Positions 10,305 to 23,302 of a stretch of DNA of 64,000 bases are shown here, in pieces. Both the position numbers and the translations under genes were made by a program. Under the pieces are notes generated by a model, which did no database searches, had not been told where the DNA came from, and saw nothing but the letters and a program-made list of their open reading frames with translations. Each line of letters opens with the position of its first letter. The first letter of the stretch is position 1. The stretch is from Leptoclinus maculatus (Eukaryota > Chordata > Actinopteri > Perciformes > Stichaeidae), in assembly GCA_032191485.1 (NCBI GenBank), contig JAVDOI010000004.1:21131943-21195942 (forward strand). The letters are read 5' to 3'.

Positions 10305-11360
10305 TCCAGGTCCAGAAACAGGAGAGGAAACATTTTCATATTTGCAGAAAAAACATTTGTTCTATTTTTCCTCCATAACTCGTCTTCTGTCAGACTAGAG
10401 GAAATAAAACATTTATTTTATACTTTCTCTGTTTACGTCTGTAGATTTCTACTAAATTCACCAAAAGTTACCATTACATAATGCCTCATTTACATATTTA
10501 AACATAACATTTCAGAGAACTTGTAACACATCAAATAATGATCTTAATGTGAGTAATGAACTGGTGAAGTTTCATGGTGATATCTATGAGTTCATGTTTT
10601 GACCCTATTCACCTGTAGAGTCTTCTCTCGATAGAAAGTTCCTGAAAGCTGTCAAGCTACTTTTTACAATTATTATAATTATTATCATTGTTGTTATTAT
10701 TATTATTGGGCTAAAATTTGCTCTCTGGTTGTATGAGAGGGATAAATAAATATATAAATAAATAAATATATATTTGTCATATTGAATAAAAGGATTGATT
10801 TCTGTCCTGTTGACTGCAGTAAACAACATGGACACTAGGGGTCACTGTGGGGACACTTTTCATAAAGTGGAGTTCTTTCTGTCTTCTTATATTTTAGATG
10901 ATTTGTTTCACATTAAACTGAAGATAAAAACAGACACATTGTTGAGTTAGAATAATAACCGTCAGTACTTCTGCTGACAGTTTGTTGGATCTACAATTGT
11001 TTAACACGTTTTCTATTAAAAATATATATATTTAAAATGTAAAAGAAATGGTTCTAAAGGTCTAAGGTTTCACAGAAAGTTATGTTTTGTATGAAATGTA
11101 AAAGTGTTCTTGAACTATGAAGTAAAATTCACACGCTGCCTCTATAAAGATTATAAATAATCTCCCGGTCAGCTGAGATTTACATCATTATTATGATCAT
11201 CACCTTTCTGCTGACATCGTTACGTTTCATGTTTCATAAGAACGAGGTCTTCATCTCTGACTCGTTCTCCTGAAGGTGTGATATCATTTCCCTCACAGCC
11301 ATTCATAATAAGACGATCATCTCGGGGCGTCTCTTGTCCTGGAACCCATCAGTTAAACTT
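10305..11360. other. intergenic AT-rich DNA, nothing recognised
   Basis: No coding frame, RNA gene or classified repeat recognised; only short A/T-rich runs near 10660-10780. Confidence 0.5.
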
Positions 11361-11361
11361 C

Positions 11362-11481
11362 AGGGATGTGTGTGTCGGGTGGTGCAGACATCGGGGATGT
11401 GTGTGTCGGGTGGTGCAGACATCGGGAATATGTGTGTCGGGTGGTGCAGACATCGGGAATGCGTGTGTCGGGTGGTGCAGA
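11362..11481. repeat. 31-bp minisatellite, 4 copies
   Basis: The unit tgtgtgtcgggtggtgcaga plus catcgggaa repeats four times with few changes. Confidence 0.9.
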
Positions 11482-13116
11482 GTTCAGGAGAGGACGCTGT
11501 AGGTTGCGTTTAGGACGTAGTTGTTGAAGGTGGAGTTCATGAAGTGATTCCTGGAGGTTTTGTCTTCTGTGATCAGGATCTGTGACGTCAGCAGCTCAGA
11601 GGGATTTTCAACACCTCAGCAGAGTGTGAATGATGACATCATCACAACAAACCGTCGACTGAAATGTTTACGAGGCAAAAACAAAGACTTTGCTGATCTC
11701 TTGGTTTGAAACATGCTCCTGCTCCTCTTTGTTCAGTTTGAGTTTCTATGAAGGTCAACGGTCCAGACTGAAATATCTGAACAACTGTTCAAAGAAAATT
11801 TTCTGCAGACATTCATGGTTCCCATGGATGAACCATGGGGACTTTGTTGATCCCCTTGAGCTTCCTCTCGTCCACCGAGTGATTCACACTTTTAGTTTAA
11901 ATCATCTGAACATCTAAGGGTTGGCACAATCCTCTGTGCAGACATTCATGGTCCCCAGAGGATGAATCCTACGGACTAAGGTGATCCAATGACTTTTCCT
12001 CTAGCGCCACCATGAGGTTAAGTTTATTCTTTAAGTCTTTTATCCTCATGACCTCTCCTTCACATCTTTCCTTGACCTCATGACGTGGTTAGGAAAGGAC
12101 GTTAGGAGGTATTTCTTTAGACTTTTCGACTACAGCCCTGGCTGCTTTTGACCGTTTCACTCGCCCTGAGCAACCCTTACCGTTGACTCCTGATATGATC
12201 ATATTTTTAATAGTTACTACTCTCGTTCGCTCCCGTTTCTAAAAAGACTATAAGTGACCTCGCTGTGAGTCGTTCCTGTTGGACGGATTCATCAGAATAA
12301 AGAGGAGCCATAAAGCTGAACATCTGGAGCCTCAGAGAGAACCAGAAGTGATGCAGATCGACTGGTTTAAAGGAACAAGTCAACACTTCCCACAATGCAC
12401 CTCTCTGACGGTTTCGCTGGAGCAGATTATTTACGAGGCAGTTTAGGAAATTGAAAAACGTCCTGATTGAAGCTGGTTAAAACTTCGGTTTCATGAAGCG
12501 GGTCAAGGCGACTTTAACAACGCAAATAAAAAAAATGCAAATCAAACTCCGTTAGCTTCTGCAGAACTGGTCTAAAAAAAAAAACTAATTAAGAGGAAAT
12601 AAAAGAGGAGTGAAGCCCGTTCAATTATATTATTAATCTTTCCCGTGAATTCTCATAACAATGATGTGCCTAAAGCCCATTTTATTGCATTTCTCTAAAG
12701 AGCAGATGAATCACATGATGTTCTACAGAGAGCAAAGCTTTGAAAAAATAAATAAGTGGGCCTTAGAAGACACATTACAGATGTTCACCACACCAGCACC
12801 TCTGAGCAGATGTGAGACTTTACATCACAGAGACACCAGATCCTTTAAGAACTGGAGCATCCTAAAAAAAACTAAACGGACTAAATGTGTAAGTCTTTTA
12901 TTTCAAATATGTTTTTATTGTGAAGCATAAACTCAGTAATGATTTATACTCCTGCTGCTGTTCGTTCTGTGAGGAGAGACCCGTTGCAAAAGAGGGCGAA
13001 CATACAAAGAAAGAGATTTTCATGAAATCCAGCAAAGCTTCTTGACTCAAATTGACCAACGAAACACTGACAGAAAGAAAGAAGGACACTCAGACCGACC
13101 CACAAAAGATGTGGGA
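11482..13116. other. intergenic DNA, no supported feature
   Basis: Short open frames only, with no protein family resemblance. No clear tandem repeat or terminal inverted repeat noted. Confidence 0.45.
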
Positions 13117-13545
13117 ACCTCCGGTTCTTTAAAGTTCTTCAAAGCTTCATCTGTTAAAGCTGCATTCTCTCTAATGTCCACCAGGGGGCGACTCCTCTGG
13201 TTGTATAGAAGTCTATGAGAAAATGACTACTTCTCTCTTGATTTATTACCTCAGTAAACATTGTAAACATGAGTTTATGGTCTCAATCTCTAGTTTCAAG
13301 TCTTCTTCAATACAGCATGATGTTCATTTAGTAAATTATGGTCCATTTAGAGTCAAACAGACCATAAAGCAGGGTATGCTTTAGGGCGGGGCTACACAGT
13401 GATTGACAGGTCTCTACCAGAGACGTATACGGCGTCTCTACGTCACTCCTCCTCAGTCCAGATATGGTCACTTCCTGTTCACTGATTGCAAAAACAACAA
13501 CATGGCGACGGCTGTAATCACTGAATTTGAGGCTTGAAAACGTCC
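13117..13545 (-). repeat. interspersed repeat R1, copy 5
   Basis: Inverted, near full length: from aacctccggttctttaaag to aaacgtccacaaac, including the gtatacggcgtctctacgtc segment. Confidence 0.9.
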
Positions 13546-13689
13546 ACAAACACGACTCGCGTCTTTACCGCTCTGTGGAAGCTTTTCTGCAGAAATATAA
13601 GTTAGGCATCAGTCTGTCATGTCACGGGGCATGGTGGAGGACTAAAACGCAGACAAGGCAGAGTAGCGTGAAAACAGGTATTTAATAAA

Positions 13690-14135
13690 CAAAAACAGGA
13701 ACAGTTACCGGCTGGATCCAACCCGCCACAGGGCTCCGGGGGACGGGCAGGACGACGCCCGGATGGGCAGGAGGGCTCCGGGGGACGACCGGACCACCGA
13801 AGTTGCTTCGGGCACAGGTGCTCGGGGGGACGGCTGGCGTGAGGAAACTGGGGGTCCGGAGGACGGAACTCTAGAGGCTGGGGGTCAGCCGGGGAACAGG
13901 GCTCTAGAGGCTGGGGGTCAGCCGGGGCACAGGGCTCTAGAGGCTGGGGGTCAGGAACTGGTGGTCGCTGCCGCCTCCGTGCTGCAGCGGCAGGAACTGG
14001 AGGTCGCTGCAGCACGGAGGCGGCGGCGGCGGCGGCAGGAACTGGAGGTCGCTGCAGCACGGAGGCGGCAGTGGCAGGAACTGGAGGTCGCTGCAGCACG
14101 GAGGCGGCGGCGGCAGGAACTGGAGGTTCTGTTTA
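13690..14135. repeat. GC-rich minisatellite cluster
   Basis: Two arrays: a unit around ctctagaggctgggggtcag (three copies, 13868-13950) and a unit ggaactggaggtcgctgcag plus cacggaggcggcgg (about four copies, 13975-14130). Frames stay open on both strands because the units lack stops; I do not regard them as genes. The surrounding 13610-14170 may be one mobile element, unclassified. Confidence 0.75.
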
Positions 14136-14239
14136 GGCCAGCAGAGAAGGCTTTGCAGGCCCTGACAGATCACCACTGGTTAAATGTAACAAGTAGACAG
14201 ATAAACACAATAAATATGAATTTAGGACAAAAAGAAAAT

Positions 14240-15725
14240 CTCTAATTAATTTGCAATTTCTGCAATATATATATATATATATATAGAAATAAAGTTTCTA
14301 TGTTATGTTTTACATAACATTAATAGTTTGTTTAAAGAATGACAGAAGGTCAACATAAAGTTTGAGGACTGAGACGTTTTATTAAGCAAAGAGTACATTT
14401 TCAGGTAGCAAAGGATAAATACTTTATCATCATTTTTATTTTAGCCTCCATGTGCTCAAAGAACAGAAAAGAAACTTAAAATGAACAAAATACTGATGAA
14501 AAATAACCATCGAATCGAGCTCCGATGTGTTCAAGGCCGCTTGGAATTTGTGAATGTTCATCTTTATATTCCAGCCTGAAGCTATAAAACAAAGAAGAAA
14601 CGAATATCTTCTTCACCCATTATTAAACTAACAGAAAACATTTGTCCTTTCTCATCCAGTGTTTAAGGCGCTTACTATTGCTCAGAAAATACAGGAATAT
14701 AAATGATCTTTGGTAACCAACACACTTTATAAAAATGTACTGCAAAGAGATACAACAATCATCAAATATTAAAGGTGCTGCTGCTTCAACATCAAACAAA
14801 TGGTCAAAACCTTTACTTTCACACTGAACACCAACAATCCTCAACGGCAACTCGGAAATAATGCTTTCAAAGTGCAAATTTAAATCTTAAAGCGGCGTCT
14901 TGTACATTTGGGAAAAGACTTTCTTTCTCCGTTGAGCTTCTTCTTTTTTGGTTTTACAGCTGAGCTCCAGCAGAAATAAAGAAAAACTGTTGGAAAAAGG
15001 AGCTTCAAGTAAAAAAATCACGTTTATGAAACGAGATGAAAAGCTGGTTGTTTAAAAGGAACAGTTTGACATTTTGGGAAATATGATTTGTTTTCTTACT
15101 GAGAGTTAGATGAGAAGATTTACACTACAGCCAAGGAGAAGGTTAGCTTAGCTTAGCATAAAGGCAAAAAACAGTCTGTATCAGTCTGTATAAAAAGTAT
15201 AAAACAACACTTTGTGGTTCTACAGGAGTTATATTTCTTATAGAAAAAACTTTTAAAGATGTTTAAAAAGTTTTCGTATAAATTAAAGAAGCAGTGTGTG
15301 AGATTTAGTGACCTCTAGTGGTGAAGCTGCAGACTGAACCAACTGAACATCCCTCTGTTTTTTCAGGTAACAACATGAAAGTCTCTCTCTATAGAGTTTT
15401 GTTTGTCCCTTCTGGGCTCCTGTAGAAACATGGCGGTGTAACCTGGCGGACTCCGCCTGCAGCTCCCTATGTAGATATAAAGCTAACAAAAACACAACGA
15501 TTCTTATTTTTTTTAGGTGATTAAACACGACTGAAAACATCGTTATGAATATTATATCACATTTCTGATAATAGATCCCACTAAATACTACAAACTGGAC
15601 TTTTAAACAAAAGAGACGCGACATGATAATTTGTGAGTTTAGACATCAGGTTAGCTTTAGCTACAGCTAGCTTGTGGTGTCAATAAAGCAAATTAAAGGA
15701 TATCCCAAAATGTCAACACTTTTCT
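14240..15725. other. intergenic AT-rich DNA downstream of atp10a
   Basis: Contains a short (TA)n at 14264-14285 and no coding frame that I recognise. The atp10a 3' UTR may extend into it; a minus-strand AATAAA lies at about 14371-14376, but nothing ties it to the gene. Confidence 0.4.
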
Positions 15726-15731
15726 TTTAAT

Positions 15732-16002
<271 letters not shown>

Positions 16003-16369
16003 TTTCCTGGAGAATAACAATAACTGCTACCACCCTAAACCTAATCTAAACCGTAACCTAACCCTAAACCAAGTCTTCACCATGAGATATAATGATTTAG
16101 AAACCTGATGGACTGCTGAGATGCATCTTTGAAATAAAAACATTCCAGGATTTAAAAAAAACAAGAAACGGGAGACATTCCAGTTCTTCAATCTTAAAGC
16201 CTCAACAATATCTCAAGGCTTCAAAACAGCCACAATATAAAGTACCTATTTGTTTCTTTTATATAAAACAATCTGCTTGAAAAATACAATAAAATTAGAC
16301 TTTTTTTTTCTTTTTATATATAAAAACTTTTGTGCAAATTGGAGTTTTTCGTGTCAGACTTCGGAGACG

Positions 16370-16733
16370 TCACAGGACGACGGCGTGCGGCGCCAGATGA
16401 ACCTCGTGGTCAGAAGAGTTCCTGCAGTATTTGACACACTGGGAGACTCCGTCGGGTGGAAGGCCGAGCTGGACACTGGCCGTCTGAGGCGTGGAGGTCA
16501 CCCAGCTCACGTCAGATGTCTCTAACGTCTCGGGGGGACACTCGGAGTCTTTGGGGGGACACTCGGAGTCTTTGGGGGGTCGGGGCCGCTTAGCGGCGGC
16601 GTCTTTGGTGTAAGGAAGCGTGTCCTTCTCTGCGGGATCCACCGCGTACGGGTCGTCTCCGTCTCTCCGCCGGTCTCCGTCGGACGGCTTGGCGAGGGAC
16701 AGGAAGCGAGGCTCGGGGGTCGCCCCCCCCCCC
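16370..16733 (-). CDS. atp10a: atp10a alternative C-terminal tail in the shifted frame
   Basis: Downstream of the 11-G run (plus 16723-16733) the next frame stays open to TGA at 16372-16370. It codes FLSLAKPSDGDRRRDGDDPY, AVDPAEKDTLPYTKDAAAK, a duplicated PPKDSEC unit, and ends HLAPHAVVL. One G fewer in the run would join it to exon 21 and give about 1433 aa, nearer to the human 1499. Composition suggests this is the real tail and that the extra G is an assembly error, polymorphism or mutation. It does not align clearly to human, whose tail is itself variable. Confidence 0.55.
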
Positions 16734-16848
16734 GACCCCCCCGAGGCTCAGGATGTTCCCGCGGGTCTCAGCCGGGAGTTTATCCAGCTGTCTGCCGACC
16801 TGGACGGGGTTCGGGAACAACGTGCCCTGACACGCCCGGTAGAAATAT
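16590..16848 (-). CDS. atp10a: atp10a exon 21: C-terminal tail as read (stop TAA at 16590)
   Basis: Acceptor CTCTCCAG. It codes YFYRACQGTLFPNPVQVGRQ, matching human LFFRSLQGRVFPTQLQLARQ, then passes runs of 7 and 11 G. Past the G runs this frame becomes an arginine-rich tail to TAA at 16592-16590. The neighbouring frame looks more protein-like, so the printed C-terminus after about residue 1315 is doubtful. Confidence 0.75.
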
Positions 16849-17051
16849 CTGGAGAGGAAAACAGAAACAGACGTGGAGAAAACATCTGGAGCTGATAGAA
16901 GCTCAGAGATATTAAAGGATCCATCCACACTGAGAGCTTTTAACTCTTTAATAAAAAAAGGTTGTGCTTTATACTTAAGATCTTCCACTTTAAACTCAAA
17001 ACATTTAGTGGAAAAAAAACTATTTCTAAAACTAAGTCACAAGGGTGCGCC

Positions 17052-17085
<34 letters not shown>

Positions 17086-18104
17086 GCTCTCATTTATGCT
17101 TTTGTTCCTTTACAGTTTCTGTGTGAACTTCTCAATAGTTGTTCAAAACTAAATGATTAATAAGAAAAATCCTCTGTTTTGTGTCCATCGTCTTCCTCAA
17201 ACCTTCAGACGTCCGTAGGTCTGATAACTCCTCAAACACCCCGCTCACTGATCGCTCCAATAACAGCTGCTTCCTCCTCATGTCGACAGAAGAATTAAAT
17301 GTAGAATTGAACTGAACAACAGCTGCTAGTAAAGACAACAAGGCCAGTTATCCATGTTGAATTAACCTGCTAGTCGATCGGTAAACGAGGCGGATGTTTG
17401 TTTTCTTCCGTCTGTGTGACCAATCAGAGAAGGACACGTCATGACTAATGAGACTCAAACAGGAAGTGAGCGTTGGTGTCATCGATGTCAAAGGTCTACG
17501 TTTCTGTCTGTTGTCACTACGACACAACACCGGAGTCTATAAACTAACAAACACAGTGAGGACGCTACGAGTAAACGTAGGAAAAGAAATGCGTTTAAAA
17601 ACGTAGCAGTGTGGACGCGTCCTGGAACACAAGCCACCCCCCAGCAGGACGTACCTGGGCAGCAGCGCGGCCACAGGTGTGAGCACACACAGCAGGTAGA
17701 AGAGCGGGTCCTGCAGCAGCCTCTGCATGCTCCAGTACGGGTTGGAGGGGGAGAAGCAGGCCGGACAGGAAGCGTTATAACTCAGAGACACCGTGAAGAA
17801 CAAGAGCATGCTGAAGGAGATGGACATCCAGTTCATCCACGTCTACAGAGACACAGAGGACACAGGTACTCAAGTATCAGTAACTTAAGTATTTTGACAA
17901 TAATGAGATATTTTGAGTGAAAAGCCAAATGTCAGTAAAAACTACAATAACTACTGTGAATCAGGAAGTTAAGTTTTTAAAATGTTTAAAGTAGAACAGA
18001 CATTAAATCTCATTTAAAGATGCAGTGACTGTTTGTGGCCACCGGGGGCAGCAGAGCGAGCTGTAAACATATCACTTTATAAAGATTATCTTCAGTAACA
18101 CGGT

Positions 18105-18148
<44 letters not shown>

Positions 18149-18527
18149 TCGTCTCAGATTCCTTTAATTGACTTTCACAGCCGTTTACCCAGCATGCAGC
18201 AACATGGATGTTTACCTCCGCTCGTTGGTTAAAGGACGTTTCTCATGCCGGGCTAAATTTACAGCCTCAGCATTAATGGAAGAGACTCTGATTCAATGCA
18301 GGGTCATGAATTATGAATGGACGGAGACAGAAGGGCCGTTTACGAGGATCTCTGAGAGTGAAAGCAAGAGACACAAAGAGGTGTGTTGGATCTGTGATGT
18401 GGAGGTTCACAGAAAGAAAGACGAGCTGTTAAACTGATTAATAAAAAGAGCTTTTCTGCTTCAATCTAATCAGCTGGAGCTGGAGAGAGAGACAGAGAGA
18501 GAGAGAGAGACAGAGAGACAGAGAGAC

Positions 18528-18576
<49 letters not shown>

Positions 18577-20360
18577 GAGACAGACAGAGACAGAGAGAGA
18601 GAGGTCACAGAGGTTTAAATGTATCTTTATTTCTTGTTAAGTTCCGTTTACAGTTGATCAAAAGCTACAACAAAATTAATTCATGCAAAAAAACAAAAAC
18701 AAAATATAAATACTAAAGAAAACACATAAGTTGAGAACCAGAGCATTGTCTCTGACTGAAACCAGAATGTCTTTCACACTCCAAATGTTCACAAAGTTCA
18801 GTGTTCTTTGTCAGTCTGTGTCCGTTAGTTCACAGGGGGTCTATACAGGGACCACCAACAGCCCCTTGGGGAGGATCCCCTGCCAAACAACTCGGTCCAC
18901 CTCGACACCCTCACTCCTTCATCGTCCCATTGGTCAGATAGTGTACGGTCTCTTCCCTCTGGCAGGGAGGCACAGACCTCCTCCACCAGCCTGAGCAGCA
19001 GCCTGCTGGACCGGATGTTGATCAGTGGTGTCGTCACAGCTCTCTGAGGGACTGTAAAGACCTGCCACGCCTGTAAGACGGACTGGTAGAACGGTGTGGG
19101 ACCAGTTAAATCCACTGACTGGGGCTGAAGTAGGAACAGGTGTTTGTCACAACCTAAGCGTCCAGCCCTCCTCAGCAGCACACAGGCAGTATCAGTCCAT
19201 GGCAGGCCGAAGCTGTACAGCAGTCTGAAGGCTGTGATGTGTGATGTGATGTCCACCAGGCCCTGTCCCCTCTCCTGGACCGGCAGGTACAGCACCGCAG
19301 ATCTCAGCCAGTGAGGCGCTGACCAGAAGAAGTCCACAACTGCCCTCTGGATTTCTTTAATCAGGTCCTGTGGTGGAGGTAGGACTACTAGTCTGTGCCA
19401 AAGGGTCGAGGCAACCAAGTCATTGACAGTAAGGACCCTCCCCCTGTAGGAGAGCTGAGGTAGCAGCCATTCCCATCCAATAGACATTCCTGTCACCTCA
19501 TCAATGTTAAACAAACAATACCTCACCTTGTGCACTGAGAAGAGAAACAGAGCGGTGATGTAGAGAGCTTGAAGAACCAGTAACAGAAAGATTAAGTGAA
19601 TCACATCCATCATAGACTCACTTAGAGGTTCTTAACCTTTTGGAACCTTTCCCTTCATCTCCCTTCATTAGCTCCCTGAGACTCGTCATGAGCTTCTTTA
19701 GACGGAAACATTTCTTTTCATCTAATGTCTCCAAACCGACCACTTTCTGTAATTCTGTAACACTTTCAATAAACTTTTCTGCGTCTGGAAAATAGTCTAA
19801 AACATCTACAGATTTTCCAAACGTTTCATCCAGGAACTTATTAATGTCCTTTAACTTGCACAGATCTCCAGTTAATAACATTGAGTAGTCGTCACTGAGA
19901 CCTTCAGAGTCGTACTTCATCTCCTCCTCCACAACACAACACCTGTCTGAAGGACTGGACATGTTTCAGTTTATCGTTTTTACAACCCAGACCCACAGTC
20001 CTGAAGCTGCTCGTCAGCTTCCCAAAGCGCTGCAGCTCCAACACCTGGTTGGGGATGAACGGGGGAACACCGGAGACGGTGACCCGGGTGGAGGGCACTG
20101 TGAGCGGGGAAACCTGCAGATACACGCCGTTCAGTGAGACGCCGCTCGATATTAACTCCGCCACAAAACGCTGCTCTTTCAGAAACACCAGCACACCTCT
20201 GTTCATCCTGGAGGCATAGGACAGGTTAGTGTGTCCCACACGGTCTCCCACAGCCAGGAGAACCGCCTCTACCGGGACACACGGGTCGGGCTGAACACAA
20301 ACTCCATGCCTCAAAGACATGGACGGCGTCTCAGAGGACACCATCCCCGACAAGAAGCAC

Positions 20361-20445
<85 letters not shown>

Positions 20446-23013
20446 GACACAGACAGACAGACACACAGACAGGAGGTCTAACAATGCCTTTGACTGAATA
20501 TCTCCAAGTCATGTGTGTGCATGTAGAGAGCCTGCGTGCGTGTGTGTAACTGGTTGCCATGGTGAGGACGCACCTGGTGTTAGAGGCAGACTGATTAAGA
20601 AACATTACAGTAAACAGTGATTTTGAACAAAACCCCTTCCTCCTTTTAACAAAGTTAAACAGAGTGCCAAAATATTGATACCATGAGAAAGATAAGACTC
20701 TGCCGAACGCGCTGATGTGTTTTTTACGTTTGTGGTCTTAAAAATGTGAGCTACAGAGCAATATACAAAACTGGTACCGTCTGCTTTCTTTGAGAGATGA
20801 TTTAACATGGAGTCTAATGGAGCAGTTGGTTGGAGTTCATGTCGCTCTGCGGCTCCCTGAGCCAAATGTGTAAGTCTGTGGGATTCCAGAGTCATTTGTA
20901 ACGACAAGGACAAGATTAGCTACTTTTCCATCCCAAAATTATGCATGAAGAGTGAAAATTGTGGAGACAGTGGCAAAAGACAAATCTTTTTTTCACAAGA
21001 ATCTGAAGCTGCTCTTCACTCTAGCGGTGACATCACGCACTCTAAGCTGCGCAATACACACCCATTATCAAGTCAGAAACAGACCCAAATTTTCCTGAAA
21101 ATAATAATAATATTACTAGAAAATCCCTAAAGAAATGTTGACAGTGTGGCTTCTACTGCCCGAAGACGTCGCAATATATATACACGCCGATGTTACCGGT
21201 AGTGTCGTTCAGGTTCGATTGAGATAGCACTTCTCTCTTTTCTGCACTTTAGATTTAGATTCTCTAAGACCTGAATGACTGCATGGTAGAGAGAGCCAGA
21301 GAGAGAGCGAGACAGACACAAAGATAGAGGGGAGAGAGAGAGTGAGTGAGTGAGACAGGCAGGAGGTCTAACGATCTTTCCCTGAATATCTCTAACTCAT
21401 GTGTGTCTGTGTTCACTAATTAGCTCAATCACAAACACCTGTCCGTGAGAGAAATTTGCCTATACAAGTCTAACTATTCTTGGTTCAAGACTCTGATGTC
21501 TCTGGCAATCTTTTTCATTTGGAGATTGTCCTATGTTTTAACATTTACAGCTTACCTAACTATTGTCCTGCTCTGCGATGTCTTTCCTCGTCTCGCCCTC
21601 TTGTGTCATGGTGTGTGTACATGTCACTCCAATCAGGAAACTTGTCAGAATACCCACATTTGATTGGCTCAGCTGCATCACGTATATCTCTAAGTCATGT
21701 GTGTGGGTGTGTCTGTGATTATCAACACTAATTAGCTCAATCAGAATCACTTGTGTGCCTGCAGCCTGCCCGATTGCTCCGATATTAATAAATGAGAGGA
21801 AGGATGAGTTGAAGAGCAGATCATGTGAAAATTGTGTCTCTAGTGTAAAAAATGTGGCTGAACAGGCGATTTAGAAATGGGGTACCGTGTTCTGTCGAAG
21901 ATGTTTTTGAAGCAAGATTTAACATTGGTCTCTATGGAGCAGAAAGTTGTTTTTCCTTTCAATTAAAGGCCACTGTGCCAATTGTGTAAGTCTGTGGGAT
22001 TCCACAGTCAGTTTTTTACAACAAGGACAAGATTAGCTACTTTTCCATCCATAAATTATGCATGAAGAGTGAAAATTGTGGAGACAATGGCAAAAGACAA
22101 ATCTTTTTTTCACAAGAATCTGAAGCTGCTCTTCACTCTAGCGATGACATCACGCACTCTAAGCTGCGTAATACACACCCATTATAAAGTCAGAAACAGA
22201 CCAAAATTTTCCTGAAACTTAATCTGTGACTTCATGAAAACTGTGCTAGCTATCAAAATGTCCATTTGGCTCAATAACGTGCAGCGTTTTGTCTACGTTT
22301 TAAACTTTGAATAATTTTTCTACGTTAAAGTATGGCTAGTCTATATGGGTCCAAAGTTAAGAGTTTTTTTGCTCTCTTCAAGTGAATGCAGAAATTTTGC
22401 TCTGTTTTTCGGGATTTTCGGGAAAACCGCTGGGCGAATCTCTTATAAAAGTCATTGCACACGATTCCCGATCGGGCCGCACGTCTGGGTGTATTTTTCA
22501 CACCGCTGTTGGCAACGCTGTGTGAGGAGAAGCGTGCCAAACTTTTCTGGATAATCATTAGTATGATTAAGCCCGCAGGATAACAGTCAGTGTGCTTTGG
22601 CACAGGCAGTTTTACTGCCTTTGTGCCACAAAGCCACACTGAATGAAAGTAGTACCTGCCTCCATGAAATGAATGTCAAAATTATTATTCAGTATTGTAA
22701 ATGTATAGATATTTGTAGGTGTTTTTTATACTTGTCTCACTATACAGGTTCATTTTGATTGTTTTTAAATGCGTTCCTTTCATATAAGCTGCTGGAATAT
22801 TCAGGGTCTCCACTCCTCAACTTTTGAACTGAAAAGTGGAATTCCTAAAAAATTAGGAACATTTATTTAAAAAAATTCGACTCTGTAATTTCAGATTTAA
22901 ATTTTTTTTGTGACATCTCAAAATTGAAAATACTCCTAGGAGAAGGAGATAGGGCATATCATGCTGCCCAATACGTATTAACATGCCACAACCTGAGGGA
23001 CAGTGAGTGACCT

Positions 23014-23069
<56 letters not shown>

Positions 23070-23271
23070 TATATATATATAATTAATAATCAATCTTATA
23101 TTATATTATATTAATATGATTGTATATTAATATGATTGTGTATTAATATGATTGTATGTTTAATTATTTTGATGCTTTGGCAATACCGTTTCTAAACTTT
23201 CATGTCAATAAAGCAAATTGAATTGAATTGAAAATTGACAGAGAGAGAGAAAGAGAGACAGAGAGAGAGAA

Positions 23272-23302
<31 letters not shown>

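Noticed and set aside
13617..14245. 160-aa ORFs on both strands
   Set aside because: GC-rich tandem repeats with no stops; both strands open, no recognisable domain.
16028..16075. Telomere-like ccctaaacctaatctaaacc/taaccctaaacc stretch
   Set aside because: Only a few degenerate units next to the CA microsatellite; too short and irregular for an interstitial telomere block.
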